Shown in pieces: positions 24,526 to 31,543 of a stretch of 64,000 nucleotides of DNA. Below the pieces are notes generated by a model, which made no database searches, was not told where the DNA came from, and was given only the letters and a program-made list of their open reading frames with translations. Source of the DNA: a virus. Each line of letters opens with the position of its first letter. Position 1 is the first letter of the stretch. Location: IMG/VR virus record IMGVR_UViG_3300023174_000038, positions 1 to 64,000 of that record, one strand, 5' to 3'. A program made the position numbers and the translations under genes.

Positions 24526-25808
24526 GCTGTTACTGGCTCATCATAGATTGCATATGTACCGAATGGGGGATTGGGATTCTTATCACCATGAATGACCCAT
24601 GTCGTATCACAATAATCTGCATCACCCCAACTACCAAAAGGATAGCCATCAGTAAAACAAATCAATCGTTTAGGTACATTGCCGATATCTTTCAAGTACT
24701 TAAAGATACAATCAAAGTCAGTACCGCCACCGCCCATTGGCTCATATTCATCAATGAGGTCCATGTTCTCACTACTGAAGTCTTTGGGGTTGTATGTCTC
24801 AGTATCAAAACAGAATACATGGACCTTATAACCATCAAAACTATTCATCATGCCACCGATTTCACCTAAGAATGCCTGTGCTTGACTATTGCTAATACTA
24901 CCTGACATATCAATTGCAATAACAACATCAATTTCTTCACCGGGATTCATGCCGGGCATGATAGCATCCATGTGCCAACCTCTACGTGAGGGACGCATCC
25001 AACTATAATCTGTACGAATAGCACTTGTCAAATTAGTTTGAATCAGTTCACGCCAAGGCATAACTGGGTTAGTATGCTGTTTAATCAAACGCTCAACACC
25101 TAAGGGTAATGAACCTGCTTCAGCACTACTTGCGGCATTGATAATAGCTTGCTTAACTTCCTGACGTACACGTTCACGTTCTTCAGGACTCATTGAAGGA
25201 CGCTTACCTTTTTTATTACCTTCACCTTCTTGATCACCGTCACTATCACCGTCACCATCCATGTGATCGTCAATCATCTGGTCAACTAAATCATCAATAG
25301 AGATTTTCTGAACATTCTTCATTAAATCATCATAGATTTCTTCTGCGGCTTTACCATCATACTTTTGCTCATATAAGCAAGGTACTGTCTTAATAAACTC
25401 ACCTACTTTGTGACGTTTCAAATCAGCATTAACAGCATAGTCATCAGCAATGTTCCAGATCTCAGGATCACGATTACCTCTACGACCCATGTGGTCATAT
25501 ACAACGTGTAACACTTCATGTCCAACTAAGAATTCAACTTCTTTGGGCTTCAACATCATAATGAAACGACTATTGTAGTAGAATTTCAAGCCATCAGTTG
25601 CCGCTGTACTACACCATTCATCAGCATTAATCAATTGCATACGTGTAGCAAGATTGCCAAAAAAACTATGACGTAACAATAGACCAATACGTGCGGTAAC
25701 TAATTTCTCACGTGCTTGATAGTCAATCTTACTATCTGTAGGTCCTACAAGATTCTCAAATTTCTTACTACGACTACGTTTCTTACTGGGATTAATTACT
25801 TCACTCAT
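24522..25808 (-). CDS. VWA-domain protein with metallopeptidase-like N-terminus
   Basis: A 428-aa protein. The N-terminal half carries a zincin-like GHEVLHVVYDH (H97, E98, H101), as in DUF2201-type putative metallopeptidase domains. An acidic linker (DGDGDSDGDQEGEG) follows. The C-terminal half is a von Willebrand A domain with a MIDAS DMSGSIS near 295 and a GGGGTDF loop. VWA proteins of this kind work with MoxR AAA ATPases as chaperone or assembly pairs; a MoxR-type gene lies one gene upstream on the same strand. It has early promoter P5 and a Shine-Dalgarno AAAGGA. The phage role is unknown. Confidence 0.88.
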   Translation of the reverse strand: MSEVINPSKKRSRSKKFENLVGPTDSKIDYQAREKLVTARIGLLLRHSFFGNLATRMQLINADEWCSTAATDGLKFYYNSRFIMMLKPKEVEFLVGHEVLHVVYDHMGRRGNRDPEIWNIADDYAVNADLKRHKVGEFIKTVPCLYEQKYDGKAAEEIYDDLMKNVQKISIDDLVDQMIDDHMDGDGDSDGDQEGEGNKKGKRPSMSPEERERVRQEVKQAIINAASSAEAGSLPLGVERLIKQHTNPVMPWRELIQTNLTSAIRTDYSWMRPSRRGWHMDAIMPGMNPGEEIDVVIAIDMSGSISNSQAQAFLGEIGGMMNSFDGYKVHVFCFDTETYNPKDFSSENMDLIDEYEPMGGGGTDFDCIFKYLKDIGNVPKRLICFTDGYPFGSWGDADYCDTTWVIHGDKNPNPPFGTYAIYDEPVTA

Positions 25809-25834
25809 ATTGGTCCTTTGTTATTTAAGTATCT

Positions 25835-25863
25835 ATTGTAACAGAGATTGTATTAATTGTCAA
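25835..25863 (-). promoter_or_regulatory. Early sigma70-like promoter P5
   Basis: Minus strand TTGACA (25858-25863), 17-nt spacer, TACAAT (25835-25840). It lies directly before the VWA gene. Confidence 0.8.
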
Positions 25864-25865
25864 AA

Positions 25866-26030
25866 TTACATTGACAGTTTGCGATAGCCTTTATCAAAGT
25901 AAATCCTTGCGTAAGGATCCGCACCTTTAGTGTACAGTTCCTCCGCTTCACTTTTGTTCAATCCACGATCTCGGGCACTTTGACCCATTGCGTAGAAATA
26001 CTTCTTGCCAGTTAAAATCTTTGTTGCCAT
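25866..26030 (-). CDS. Small hypothetical protein, 54 aa
   Basis: A 54-aa frame starting MATKILTGKKYFYAMGQSAR and ending FDKGYRKLSM. It is basic and soluble, with regular helix periodicity (SEAEELYTKGADPYARIYF). It sits 1 nt after the MoxR gene stop, has CAGG as a possible ribosome site, and ends just before promoter P5. No family recognised. Small-gene status is supported by position and codon pattern. Confidence 0.6.
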   Translation of the reverse strand: MATKILTGKKYFYAMGQSARDRGLNKSEAEELYTKGADPYARIYFDKGYRKLSM

Positions 26031-26031
26031 A

Positions 26032-27132
26032 TTAATTACCTGCGTCTACAATGTACTTGCCGTATTTCTTGTGAAAGTCATCAAAGTTCTTCAACTGACT
26101 AGGTTCAATCGGTAACTTGTATGTCTTAAGCGCAATCTTAGCACCCATAACAACTAGTTCAGTCTCAAAGTTTGCCATAATGTAACTGAAGAAATTATCA
26201 GCCATTGTGTGAAACTCTTTACTAGAAACTTTCTTTGTTTCAAGTGCATCACGCAATTCATAGCACATTGAAATTGTCAATGAGTACATAGCAGAAATTT
26301 CTTTAACTGCAAGGTCCTTAACTTTACCTGACAAAATATCTGAGGGTTCGGGCATACGACCTGCTACTTTACGATGTGCCGCAAACTTAACAGCAAGACC
26401 TTCACCGACAGCACCTGAAATCAAATTGAACAATGTATCACTATCTGTATCATCTTCATCATTCAACAAGTCACTTACAAAACACCATGTACGAGGTGTA
26501 GCAAATGCTCTGCTTGATGATTTAGCATCAAAGTCATACAAATCTTGTTTAGCGAAACTCAAGTAACCCACAACGTCTTTGTGAATACCTTTGTTTACTG
26601 CCCAGTTCTGCCAAGAAGTAAAATCTGCTCTCATTTCTAAGTGTAAGAAACGATTAGCGAGGGGCATCGGCATACGATATGTAACACCTTTGTCACTATC
26701 ACGATTACCTGCCGCAACAATCACAACGTTATCGGGAAGTACATACTTACCAACTCTGCGATTCAAAATCAACTGATAGCCGGCCGCTTGTACTGCGGGA
26801 CTTGCTGAATTCATTTCATCTAAGAATAGAACAACGATAGGGTACTTGCTTGCTAGTTCATCATCAGGCAAGTCAACTGGTGCCGCCCAATCCATCTTAT
26901 TAATATCTTTATTAAAGAATGGGATACCACGAATGTCAGTAGGCTCCATTTGTGCCATACGCAAGTCAATCATGTAGCCACCGAGTTCTTCAGTAACTTC
27001 TGCTACAACTTCTGATTTACCGATGCCGGGAGGGCCCCACAAGAAAAGCGGGCGTTTTGCTTTAAATGCTTTAAGCATTGCTTTGCGAGTTTGTACACTA
27101 GTGATAGTGAGATTATCTGATACTGATGCCAT
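26032..27132 (-). CDS. MoxR-type AAA+ ATPase
   Basis: A 366-aa protein with Walker A WGPPGIGKS (32-40), Walker B VVLFLDEMNSA (100-110), sensor VIVAAGNRDSD and an arginine-finger region near MPMPLANRF. The order and spacing match MoxR/dynein-like AAA ATPases that remodel proteins together with VWA partners. The VWA gene lies about 220 nt downstream, with a 54-aa gene and a separate promoter between. Possible roles include virion assembly chaperoning or host-protein remodelling. It has early promoter P6 and a CAGGAG ribosome site. Confidence 0.88.
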   Translation of the reverse strand: MASVSDNLTITSVQTRKAMLKAFKAKRPLFLWGPPGIGKSEVVAEVTEELGGYMIDLRMAQMEPTDIRGIPFFNKDINKMDWAAPVDLPDDELASKYPIVVLFLDEMNSASPAVQAAGYQLILNRRVGKYVLPDNVVIVAAGNRDSDKGVTYRMPMPLANRFLHLEMRADFTSWQNWAVNKGIHKDVVGYLSFAKQDLYDFDAKSSSRAFATPRTWCFVSDLLNDEDDTDSDTLFNLISGAVGEGLAVKFAAHRKVAGRMPEPSDILSGKVKDLAVKEISAMYSLTISMCYELRDALETKKVSSKEFHTMADNFFSYIMANFETELVVMGAKIALKTYKLPIEPSQLKNFDDFHKKYGKYIVDAGN

Positions 27133-27165
27133 TAAGTGCTCCTGTTGAAAATTTAATATGTATGA

Positions 27166-27194
27166 AGTATAGTATAAAACTGATTTATTGTCAA
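27166..27194 (-). promoter_or_regulatory. Early sigma70-like promoter P6 (proximal, MoxR gene)
   Basis: Minus strand TTGACA (27189-27194), 17-nt spacer, TATACT (27166-27171). Confidence 0.78.
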
Positions 27195-27203
27195 ATTTTG
27201 TGT

Positions 27204-27240
27204 TGTTGTTTATTTACAACAGTTTGGGTGTTGATAAACT
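27204..27240 (-). promoter_or_regulatory. Paired hairpins between two tandem promoters
   Basis: TGTTGT-TTATTT-ACAACA and ACAGTTT-N10-AAACTGT sit side by side between promoters P6 and P7. They would form the leader of the P7 transcript. There is no U-run, so a terminator is unlikely. They could be an operator or mRNA leader element. Confidence 0.4.
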
Positions 27241-27266
27241 GTCAGTTTTCTAGCTTCAATATGAGT

Positions 27267-27295
27267 ATTGTATCACTGATTGGATTTATTGTCAA
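27267..27295 (-). promoter_or_regulatory. Early sigma70-like promoter P7 (distal, MoxR gene)
   Basis: Minus strand TTGACA (27290-27295), 17-nt spacer, TACAAT (27267-27272). The region is similar to P1/P2 around the -10 box (GTGATACAATACT-like). The -35 box lies next to the end of the 98-aa gene. Confidence 0.78.
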
Positions 27296-27297
27296 AT

Positions 27298-27594
27298 TTA
27301 AGCAATACACTTGTATGCTCTACTTAGCATAGCTTGTAAGAGAGTACTGGCCCTACTAACATCAAAGTTTTCTTGACGATAGTGCCATTTTTTCTTACGT
27401 TCTGCAATTTCTAGTAGGTCCATTAGTTTATACTTGTCTTTTAGATCATTTGTACCCATAAGCATTTTCTGCATATCTACAATATCTAAACTGTACTCTA
27501 CCCATTTCATTGTACTATCAATCTTTTTCTTAGGGATCATTAGTGGCCCATCAATTGATTTTGTATACTTCAATACATAATTTGCTATCTTCAT
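27298..27594 (-). CDS. Hypothetical protein, 98 aa
   Basis: A 98-aa basic, helical protein (MKIANYVLKYTKSIDGPLMI...). It has no recognised domain. It has its own early promoter (P8) and Shine-Dalgarno AAGGA, and its stop abuts the -35 box of P7. Probably an early accessory protein. Confidence 0.78.
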   Translation of the reverse strand: MKIANYVLKYTKSIDGPLMIPKKKIDSTMKWVEYSLDIVDMQKMLMGTNDLKDKYKLMDLLEIAERKKKWHYRQENFDVSRASTLLQAMLSRAYKCIA

Positions 27595-27621
27595 AATAGG
27601 TCCTTAATTAAGTAAAAGTCA

Positions 27622-27650
27622 ATTATAGACCCAAAACGATTTATTGTCAA
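27622..27650 (-). promoter_or_regulatory. Early sigma70-like promoter P8
   Basis: Minus strand TTGACA (27645-27650), 17-nt spacer, perfect TATAAT (27622-27627). It drives the 98-aa gene. Confidence 0.85.
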
Positions 27651-27651
27651 A

Positions 27652-27906
27652 TTACTTCATTAAATTAGCCATTAATACTAACTTTTCTAAGTGATTGATA
27701 GCATTATTGATATCGGCTACTTTGTCATCAAGCATTGAGAACTTACCCGTTCTACGAATAGCTACCTCAAGCTTGCTTAATTCTGTAACCATTTTGTCTA
27801 TGTTTTTGTGCATACGATGTAAGTCTGGATTATAGCCAATGCCATTCATTTGACTACTTAAGTAACTACTAACTTGATTCCAATCTAATGCACGTTCTAT
27901 TTTCAT
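27652..27906 (-). CDS. Hypothetical helical protein, 84 aa
   Basis: An 84-aa mostly helical protein (MKIERALDWNQVSSYLSSQM...) with a heptad-like C-terminal half. No family recognised. The ATG is only 6 nt after the TATAAT of promoter P9 and has no Shine-Dalgarno, which suggests a leaderless mRNA or a start at a downstream codon. Confidence 0.72.
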   Translation of the reverse strand: MKIERALDWNQVSSYLSSQMNGIGYNPDLHRMHKNIDKMVTELSKLEVAIRRTGKFSMLDDKVADINNAINHLEKLVLMANLMK

Positions 27907-27912
27907 AAGAGT

Positions 27913-27941
27913 ATTATAACATGTTATGGTATTTATGTCAA
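27913..27941 (-). promoter_or_regulatory. Early sigma70-like promoter P9 overlapping a late-type motif
   Basis: Minus strand TTGACA (27936-27941), 17-nt spacer, perfect TATAAT (27913-27918). The late-type ATAAATAC (27929-27936) overlaps the -35 box. The terminator of the porin gene ends directly against the -35 box. Confidence 0.8.
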
Positions 27942-27944
27942 CAA

Positions 27945-27966
27945 AAAAGGCTCCTAAGAGCCTTTT
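27945..27966 (-). terminator. Rho-independent terminator after the porin gene
   Basis: A 9-bp stem AAAAGGCTC/GAGCCTTTT with TTAG loop (minus strand), followed by TTGTTG. Nearly identical to the hairpin after the tmRNA. Confidence 0.9.
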
Positions 27967-27985
27967 GTATAATCTTAACTAAAGA

Positions 27986-28891
27986 TTAAAAGCTATGAGA
28001 TAAACCAATACCAACTTGTTTAACATCATTTGTTTTACCACCAGCATCAACATTGCGATAAGCAACTAATACATTGGTACGCTTACTGAAAGCATAATTA
28101 ACACCTACGTTATATGCTTTAACTTCTCCTGCGGCTAAACCAGTTTTAGTAGCATAGCTACCTTTAACACTAACTTCATTAGTTACCGGAGCTGTTACAC
28201 CATAAAAATGACCTTTAGTTTTAACTAGACCTGCTTTATCATCACTTTGAATTGTAGACAATTCAAAACCAGCTAGTTTTCCACTAGCAGTTACTACATT
28301 GGTATAATCTGTACCAGATTCAAAACGTGCAACTGCGGCTGCAACAGGACCTAATTTTCCACCAATACTCCATGATGTTGCTTCTAACGTAGCAGGTGCT
28401 GTGTACATACTACGGTCATACGTAGCAAATACAGGACCAAAATTTGCGGCTAAGTAAGCACCATCACCAATACGCTTGTCACGTACATTAACTACATCAA
28501 CCGAAACGGATGAATAAAGCGCACCGCCAAATGGATCAGCGTTCTTCATAGTAATGTATTCACTGTGTTCTTTACGACCTAAATCAATACTACCAAATTT
28601 ATTAGAAAGACCAATTGTACTTTGACGATCACCTAATTGTGTTGTAGCCCCAGCTTTTGGATCATCGGCTACTACAGAAGTTTCAACAACTACTCTAGCT
28701 GTTAATCCATGTCCTAATTTTTCTTCAGCTTTGATGCCAAAACGACTTGAATCATTAACAAGAGAGTTAATTTTTACAGTACCTGTTTTAGTGCTATCAG
28801 CAAATTCACTGATTTTACCATATACTGATACTTGTGCTGTTGCAACCATTGTTGTTGCAGCCAATAATGTCGCTAATGCGATTTTTTTCAT
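27986..28891 (-). CDS. Outer-membrane general porin (Burkholderiales type)
   Basis: A 301-aa precursor with a Sec signal peptide (MKKIALATLLAATTMVATAQ) and mature start VSVYGKI, as in Gram-negative general porins. The SRFGIK, GSIDLGRKEHSEY and YNVGVNYAFSKRT segments are classic of the Burkholderia/Neisseria-type porin family. It ends HSF, the C-terminal Phe needed for outer-membrane assembly by BAM. Length is slightly short for a 16-strand barrel (340-380 is usual), so some loops are trimmed. It has a late promoter TATAAATA and a strong Shine-Dalgarno AAGGA. It probably adds or changes outer-membrane permeability, or hides receptors. Confidence 0.88.
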   Translation of the reverse strand: MKKIALATLLAATTMVATAQVSVYGKISEFADSTKTGTVKINSLVNDSSRFGIKAEEKLGHGLTARVVVETSVVADDPKAGATTQLGDRQSTIGLSNKFGSIDLGRKEHSEYITMKNADPFGGALYSSVSVDVVNVRDKRIGDGAYLAANFGPVFATYDRSMYTAPATLEATSWSIGGKLGPVAAAVARFESGTDYTNVVTASGKLAGFELSTIQSDDKAGLVKTKGHFYGVTAPVTNEVSVKGSYATKTGLAAGEVKAYNVGVNYAFSKRTNVLVAYRNVDAGGKTNDVKQVGIGLSHSF

Positions 28892-28913
28892 AAAATTTCC
28901 TTTTAAAAATAAA

Positions 28914-28927
28914 CCTGATTAATCAGG
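28914..28927 (-). promoter_or_regulatory. 14-bp palindrome in the porin leader
   Basis: CCTGATTAATCAGG followed on the minus strand by TTTATTTTT. It is placed between the late promoter and the porin ribosome site, so it might attenuate, stabilise the mRNA or bind a protein dimer. Confidence 0.5.
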
Positions 28928-28936
28928 CTAGACTAA

Positions 28937-28944
28937 TATTTATA
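28937..28944 (-). promoter_or_regulatory. T4-type late promoter for the porin gene
   Basis: Perfect TATAAATA on the minus strand, 46 nt upstream of the porin ATG. Confidence 0.6.
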
Positions 28945-28975
28945 GTAATTTTTTCTACCCATATAAAATAGTTGT

Positions 28976-29668
28976 TTACGTAATAACGTCTGCTTTAACA
29001 TGAAAAATAGCTCTTTTTACCAAACTATCTATACTATTAACTAAGGGAATGCCGTTTTTTTCTACTTCTCTAACGGCTAATGGTAATTCTGTACAACCTA
29101 ATACTACTGCACTTGCTCCACGACTAATCAAACTGTCTACTACAGGCATTAACATATTATGTGATACAACCATATCCCCTGCCTTAATTAAATCTATAGC
29201 AGGTTGTACTATGTTGTTCATTTCTTCTTGACTGGGGACAATACAATCCCAATCAATTAAACGATTTTGATATAAGCCTAATTCAATTGTAGCTTGTGTT
29301 CCCATTATACCTATTGTACCCGTAACATTTATATCACGTAATACATCAGCTACACTATCTACAATATGTAAAATAGGAACTTTAAATTTAACTAATTCAT
29401 CATACCAGTAATGCGCTGTATTACAAGGGATAACAATCGTAGTACATCCAACTGCTTTCAATACTTGCATACCTTGTAGTAAATATGGTAGTGGTCTATC
29501 ATCACCATTACGTATACTTGTGCTACGATCAGGTACACGTGGCTCATTCCATAATACAAATGGAATATGTTCTTGGTCACAAGTTGCGGGGGTTTGTTGT
29601 ATAAGTCGTGTTATATATTCCGCACTTGCTGCCGGACCCATACCGCCTAGTATACCTAGACGTTTCAT
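28976..29668 (-). CDS. Aspartate/glutamate racemase family enzyme
   Basis: A 230-aa cofactor-independent amino-acid racemase. Two catalytic cysteines are in place: Cys82 in IPCNTAH and Cys192 in LGCTELPL. The start MKRLGILGGMGPAASAEY is diagnostic for the Asp/Glu racemase superfamily (YgeA/RacX-like; the substrate can be Asp, Glu or broader). It interconverts L- and D-amino acids. It overlaps the membrane-anchored gene as ATGA and sits between a transporter and a porin, so it probably acts on imported amino acids. Alternatively it could make D-Asp/D-Glu for cell-wall interference. Confidence 0.9.
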   Translation of the reverse strand: MKRLGILGGMGPAASAEYITRLIQQTPATCDQEHIPFVLWNEPRVPDRSTSIRNGDDRPLPYLLQGMQVLKAVGCTTIVIPCNTAHYWYDELVKFKVPILHIVDSVADVLRDINVTGTIGIMGTQATIELGLYQNRLIDWDCIVPSQEEMNNIVQPAIDLIKAGDMVVSHNMLMPVVDSLISRGASAVVLGCTELPLAVREVEKNGIPLVNSIDSLVKRAIFHVKADVIT

Positions 29669-30270
29669 TTTTTGTTAAACAATAAACTAGATGCAATAAC
29701 CATAGCAGTTTGTGCGGCTTCTACATCTGTGGGTTGTTCTTTCCAACCTACACTAATCTGCCCAATGAAGACTCCGGGCTCTGCTGGTACACTGATACGA
29801 CACATATAGTTTACTCCGTATTCTTTATATACAAATCCAATAAGACTTTGTGGCTTTGTATATGGGCTACAGGGAATCTTACCTGACATCAATCCAATAA
29901 CATCGTTATTATTGTCATAGTTTTTACTAAACAACCCAACTTCTAATCCGTCATTTCTTTTATCTCTACCACCATTGCGTGTAGCTAAGTAAACAACTTT
30001 TCGTGTGTTAAGCAATGTATTGACTTCAAGAAAGGCAACCATTTCTACTTCAGTATTTTTTAATAAGAAATTATATGCGTCATCATACTTACCGTTCATC
30101 TTTGGTAATGCCTGTTGAGCACGGTAACTTGCTAAGAAGGCATCTTTTTCTGTATAAACTATCCAACCACCAAATCCTAGTACACAGAGAAACACAACGG
30201 TGAATAGGCGAAATGGACTTTCGCCTATATAGGTTAATAAACTAAAGAGAAAATCTTTAAGTTTGTCCAC
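29665..30270 (-). CDS. Membrane-anchored protein with extracytoplasmic sensor-like domain
   Basis: A 201-aa protein with one N-terminal membrane segment (about 20-37, LFTVVFLCVLGFGGWIVY) and a periplasmic domain of about 160 residues. The ending VNYMCRISVPAEPGVFIGQI, then VGWKE, has a GAF-like look (three-strand sheet core and helix), but this is uncertain. It overlaps the transporter by 14 nt and the racemase by 4 nt, so its function is tied to that block. It could be an accessory or regulator of the transporter. Not recognised as any named family. Confidence 0.75.
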   Translation of the reverse strand: MDKLKDFLFSLLTYIGESPFRLFTVVFLCVLGFGGWIVYTEKDAFLASYRAQQALPKMNGKYDDAYNFLLKNTEVEMVAFLEVNTLLNTRKVVYLATRNGGRDKRNDGLEVGLFSKNYDNNNDVIGLMSGKIPCSPYTKPQSLIGFVYKEYGVNYMCRISVPAEPGVFIGQISVGWKEQPTDVEAAQTAMVIASSLLFNKK

Positions 30271-31534
30271 CAGTAGCTACCTCTTTGTCGCAGACAAATG
30301 CTGTTACTGCAACATTGCCGTGTACGTGACTTGCTGTACGAATCATATCCATTAATGGATCAACGGCAATTAACAATACTAACACAGCTTCACTTGGTAG
30401 TTTTAATAAGTCACACACAACTGCTACTGTAGCAACTGTAAGAATACCTGTTGTACCTGCACTTGCTAATCCTGCCAAAATACTACCAAATAACACAACT
30501 GCTAGTCCCGTTAAGCCTAATGGAGCATCATAGATATTAGCAATGAATACTGTAGCAATAGCATAGTAAACAATACTACCAATACGATTGACTGTAAAAC
30601 TTAGTGGAACTGTTAGTTCAACACCACCTTTATCAAAGTGTAGTCTGTGTAATGATTCTTGTGCGTATGGAATACAAGCTAAACTACTACGTGAACTAAT
30701 AGCAACAATCAATGTTTCTTTAGTTTCACGGATAACAGTCATTAGACTTAATCCACTACGATACCAGATCATAGCAGTACCTGCGGCTACAACTAATAGT
30801 CCACCAACAAACTGTTGGAATACAAAGTCAAACATTGTTAAGAATATACCTACCCCTACCTTACCAACTTGGGCAGCAATCATTGCTAATAGAGCGATTG
30901 GTAAAAAGTAATTTAAGAATTTAAAGATACTGATACTTGCTTGTTGAATGCTTTTAAGTACTTCAACTAGCATCTTTTGACCTTCTGTTTTAAGATGTCC
31001 AAGAGCAACACCAAATATTAAACAGAAGATAACAATCTTCAAACTTTCACCATTGTTTAACGTGTTGAAAATGTTTTCTGGAATAAACTTCTCTGCCATC
31101 TTACCTGCACTTACTGCCGGTGCTACTGGCATTGGTTCTTTAAGAGTAATGTTTAAATCAGTACCACTGTCTTTGTTATTAACCAATACACCAAGTTGTG
31201 TTTTCTTTTCAGGAGTCATTTCAGTTCCTGTGACTAAAACTGTACCTACGCCAATTATTGCGGCTAAGAACATGCTACCAACAAAGCCTACAATGATTTT
31301 GCGTATTAATTGTTGGCTGCCTTCTTTTTGTAGTAAGCCAATGATACCAACTAGTATAGTTGCTAACAAGAATGGTAGTACAACAACTTTAAGTAAACTT
31401 ATATAGATACTACCAATACTATCAAAGTTAATGCTGAACTCGGGTGCGTAAACACCACTCAATATACCCACGATAATAGAACCAAGTATGGTCCACGGGC
31501 TTGTTAAAAACGTTTTTAAATGTGCGGTTGTCAT
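30257..31534 (-). CDS. SLC1/DAACS-family amino-acid or dicarboxylate transporter (divergent)
   Basis: A 425-aa integral membrane protein with the DAACS (GltP/DctA) plan: eight helices and two re-entrant hairpins. HP1 tip SSRSSLACIP corresponds to RSSSGTLP of GltPh. TM7 has NRIGS in place of NMDGT. TM8 reads DMIRTASHVHGN, keeping the substrate-binding Asp and Arg but replacing the sodium-site residues N401 and D405 by His and Asn. This suggests altered or absent sodium coupling. It lies between a periplasmic binding protein (9 nt away) and a membrane-anchored protein. Substrate probably an acidic amino acid. Confidence 0.85.
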   Translation of the reverse strand: MTTAHLKTFLTSPWTILGSIIVGILSGVYAPEFSINFDSIGSIYISLLKVVVLPFLLATILVGIIGLLQKEGSQQLIRKIIVGFVGSMFLAAIIGVGTVLVTGTEMTPEKKTQLGVLVNNKDSGTDLNITLKEPMPVAPAVSAGKMAEKFIPENIFNTLNNGESLKIVIFCLIFGVALGHLKTEGQKMLVEVLKSIQQASISIFKFLNYFLPIALLAMIAAQVGKVGVGIFLTMFDFVFQQFVGGLLVVAAGTAMIWYRSGLSLMTVIRETKETLIVAISSRSSLACIPYAQESLHRLHFDKGGVELTVPLSFTVNRIGSIVYYAIATVFIANIYDAPLGLTGLAVVLFGSILAGLASAGTTGILTVATVAVVCDLLKLPSEAVLVLLIAVDPLMDMIRTASHVHGNVAVTAFVCDKEVATGGQT

Positions 31535-31543
31535 ACTGAGTCC

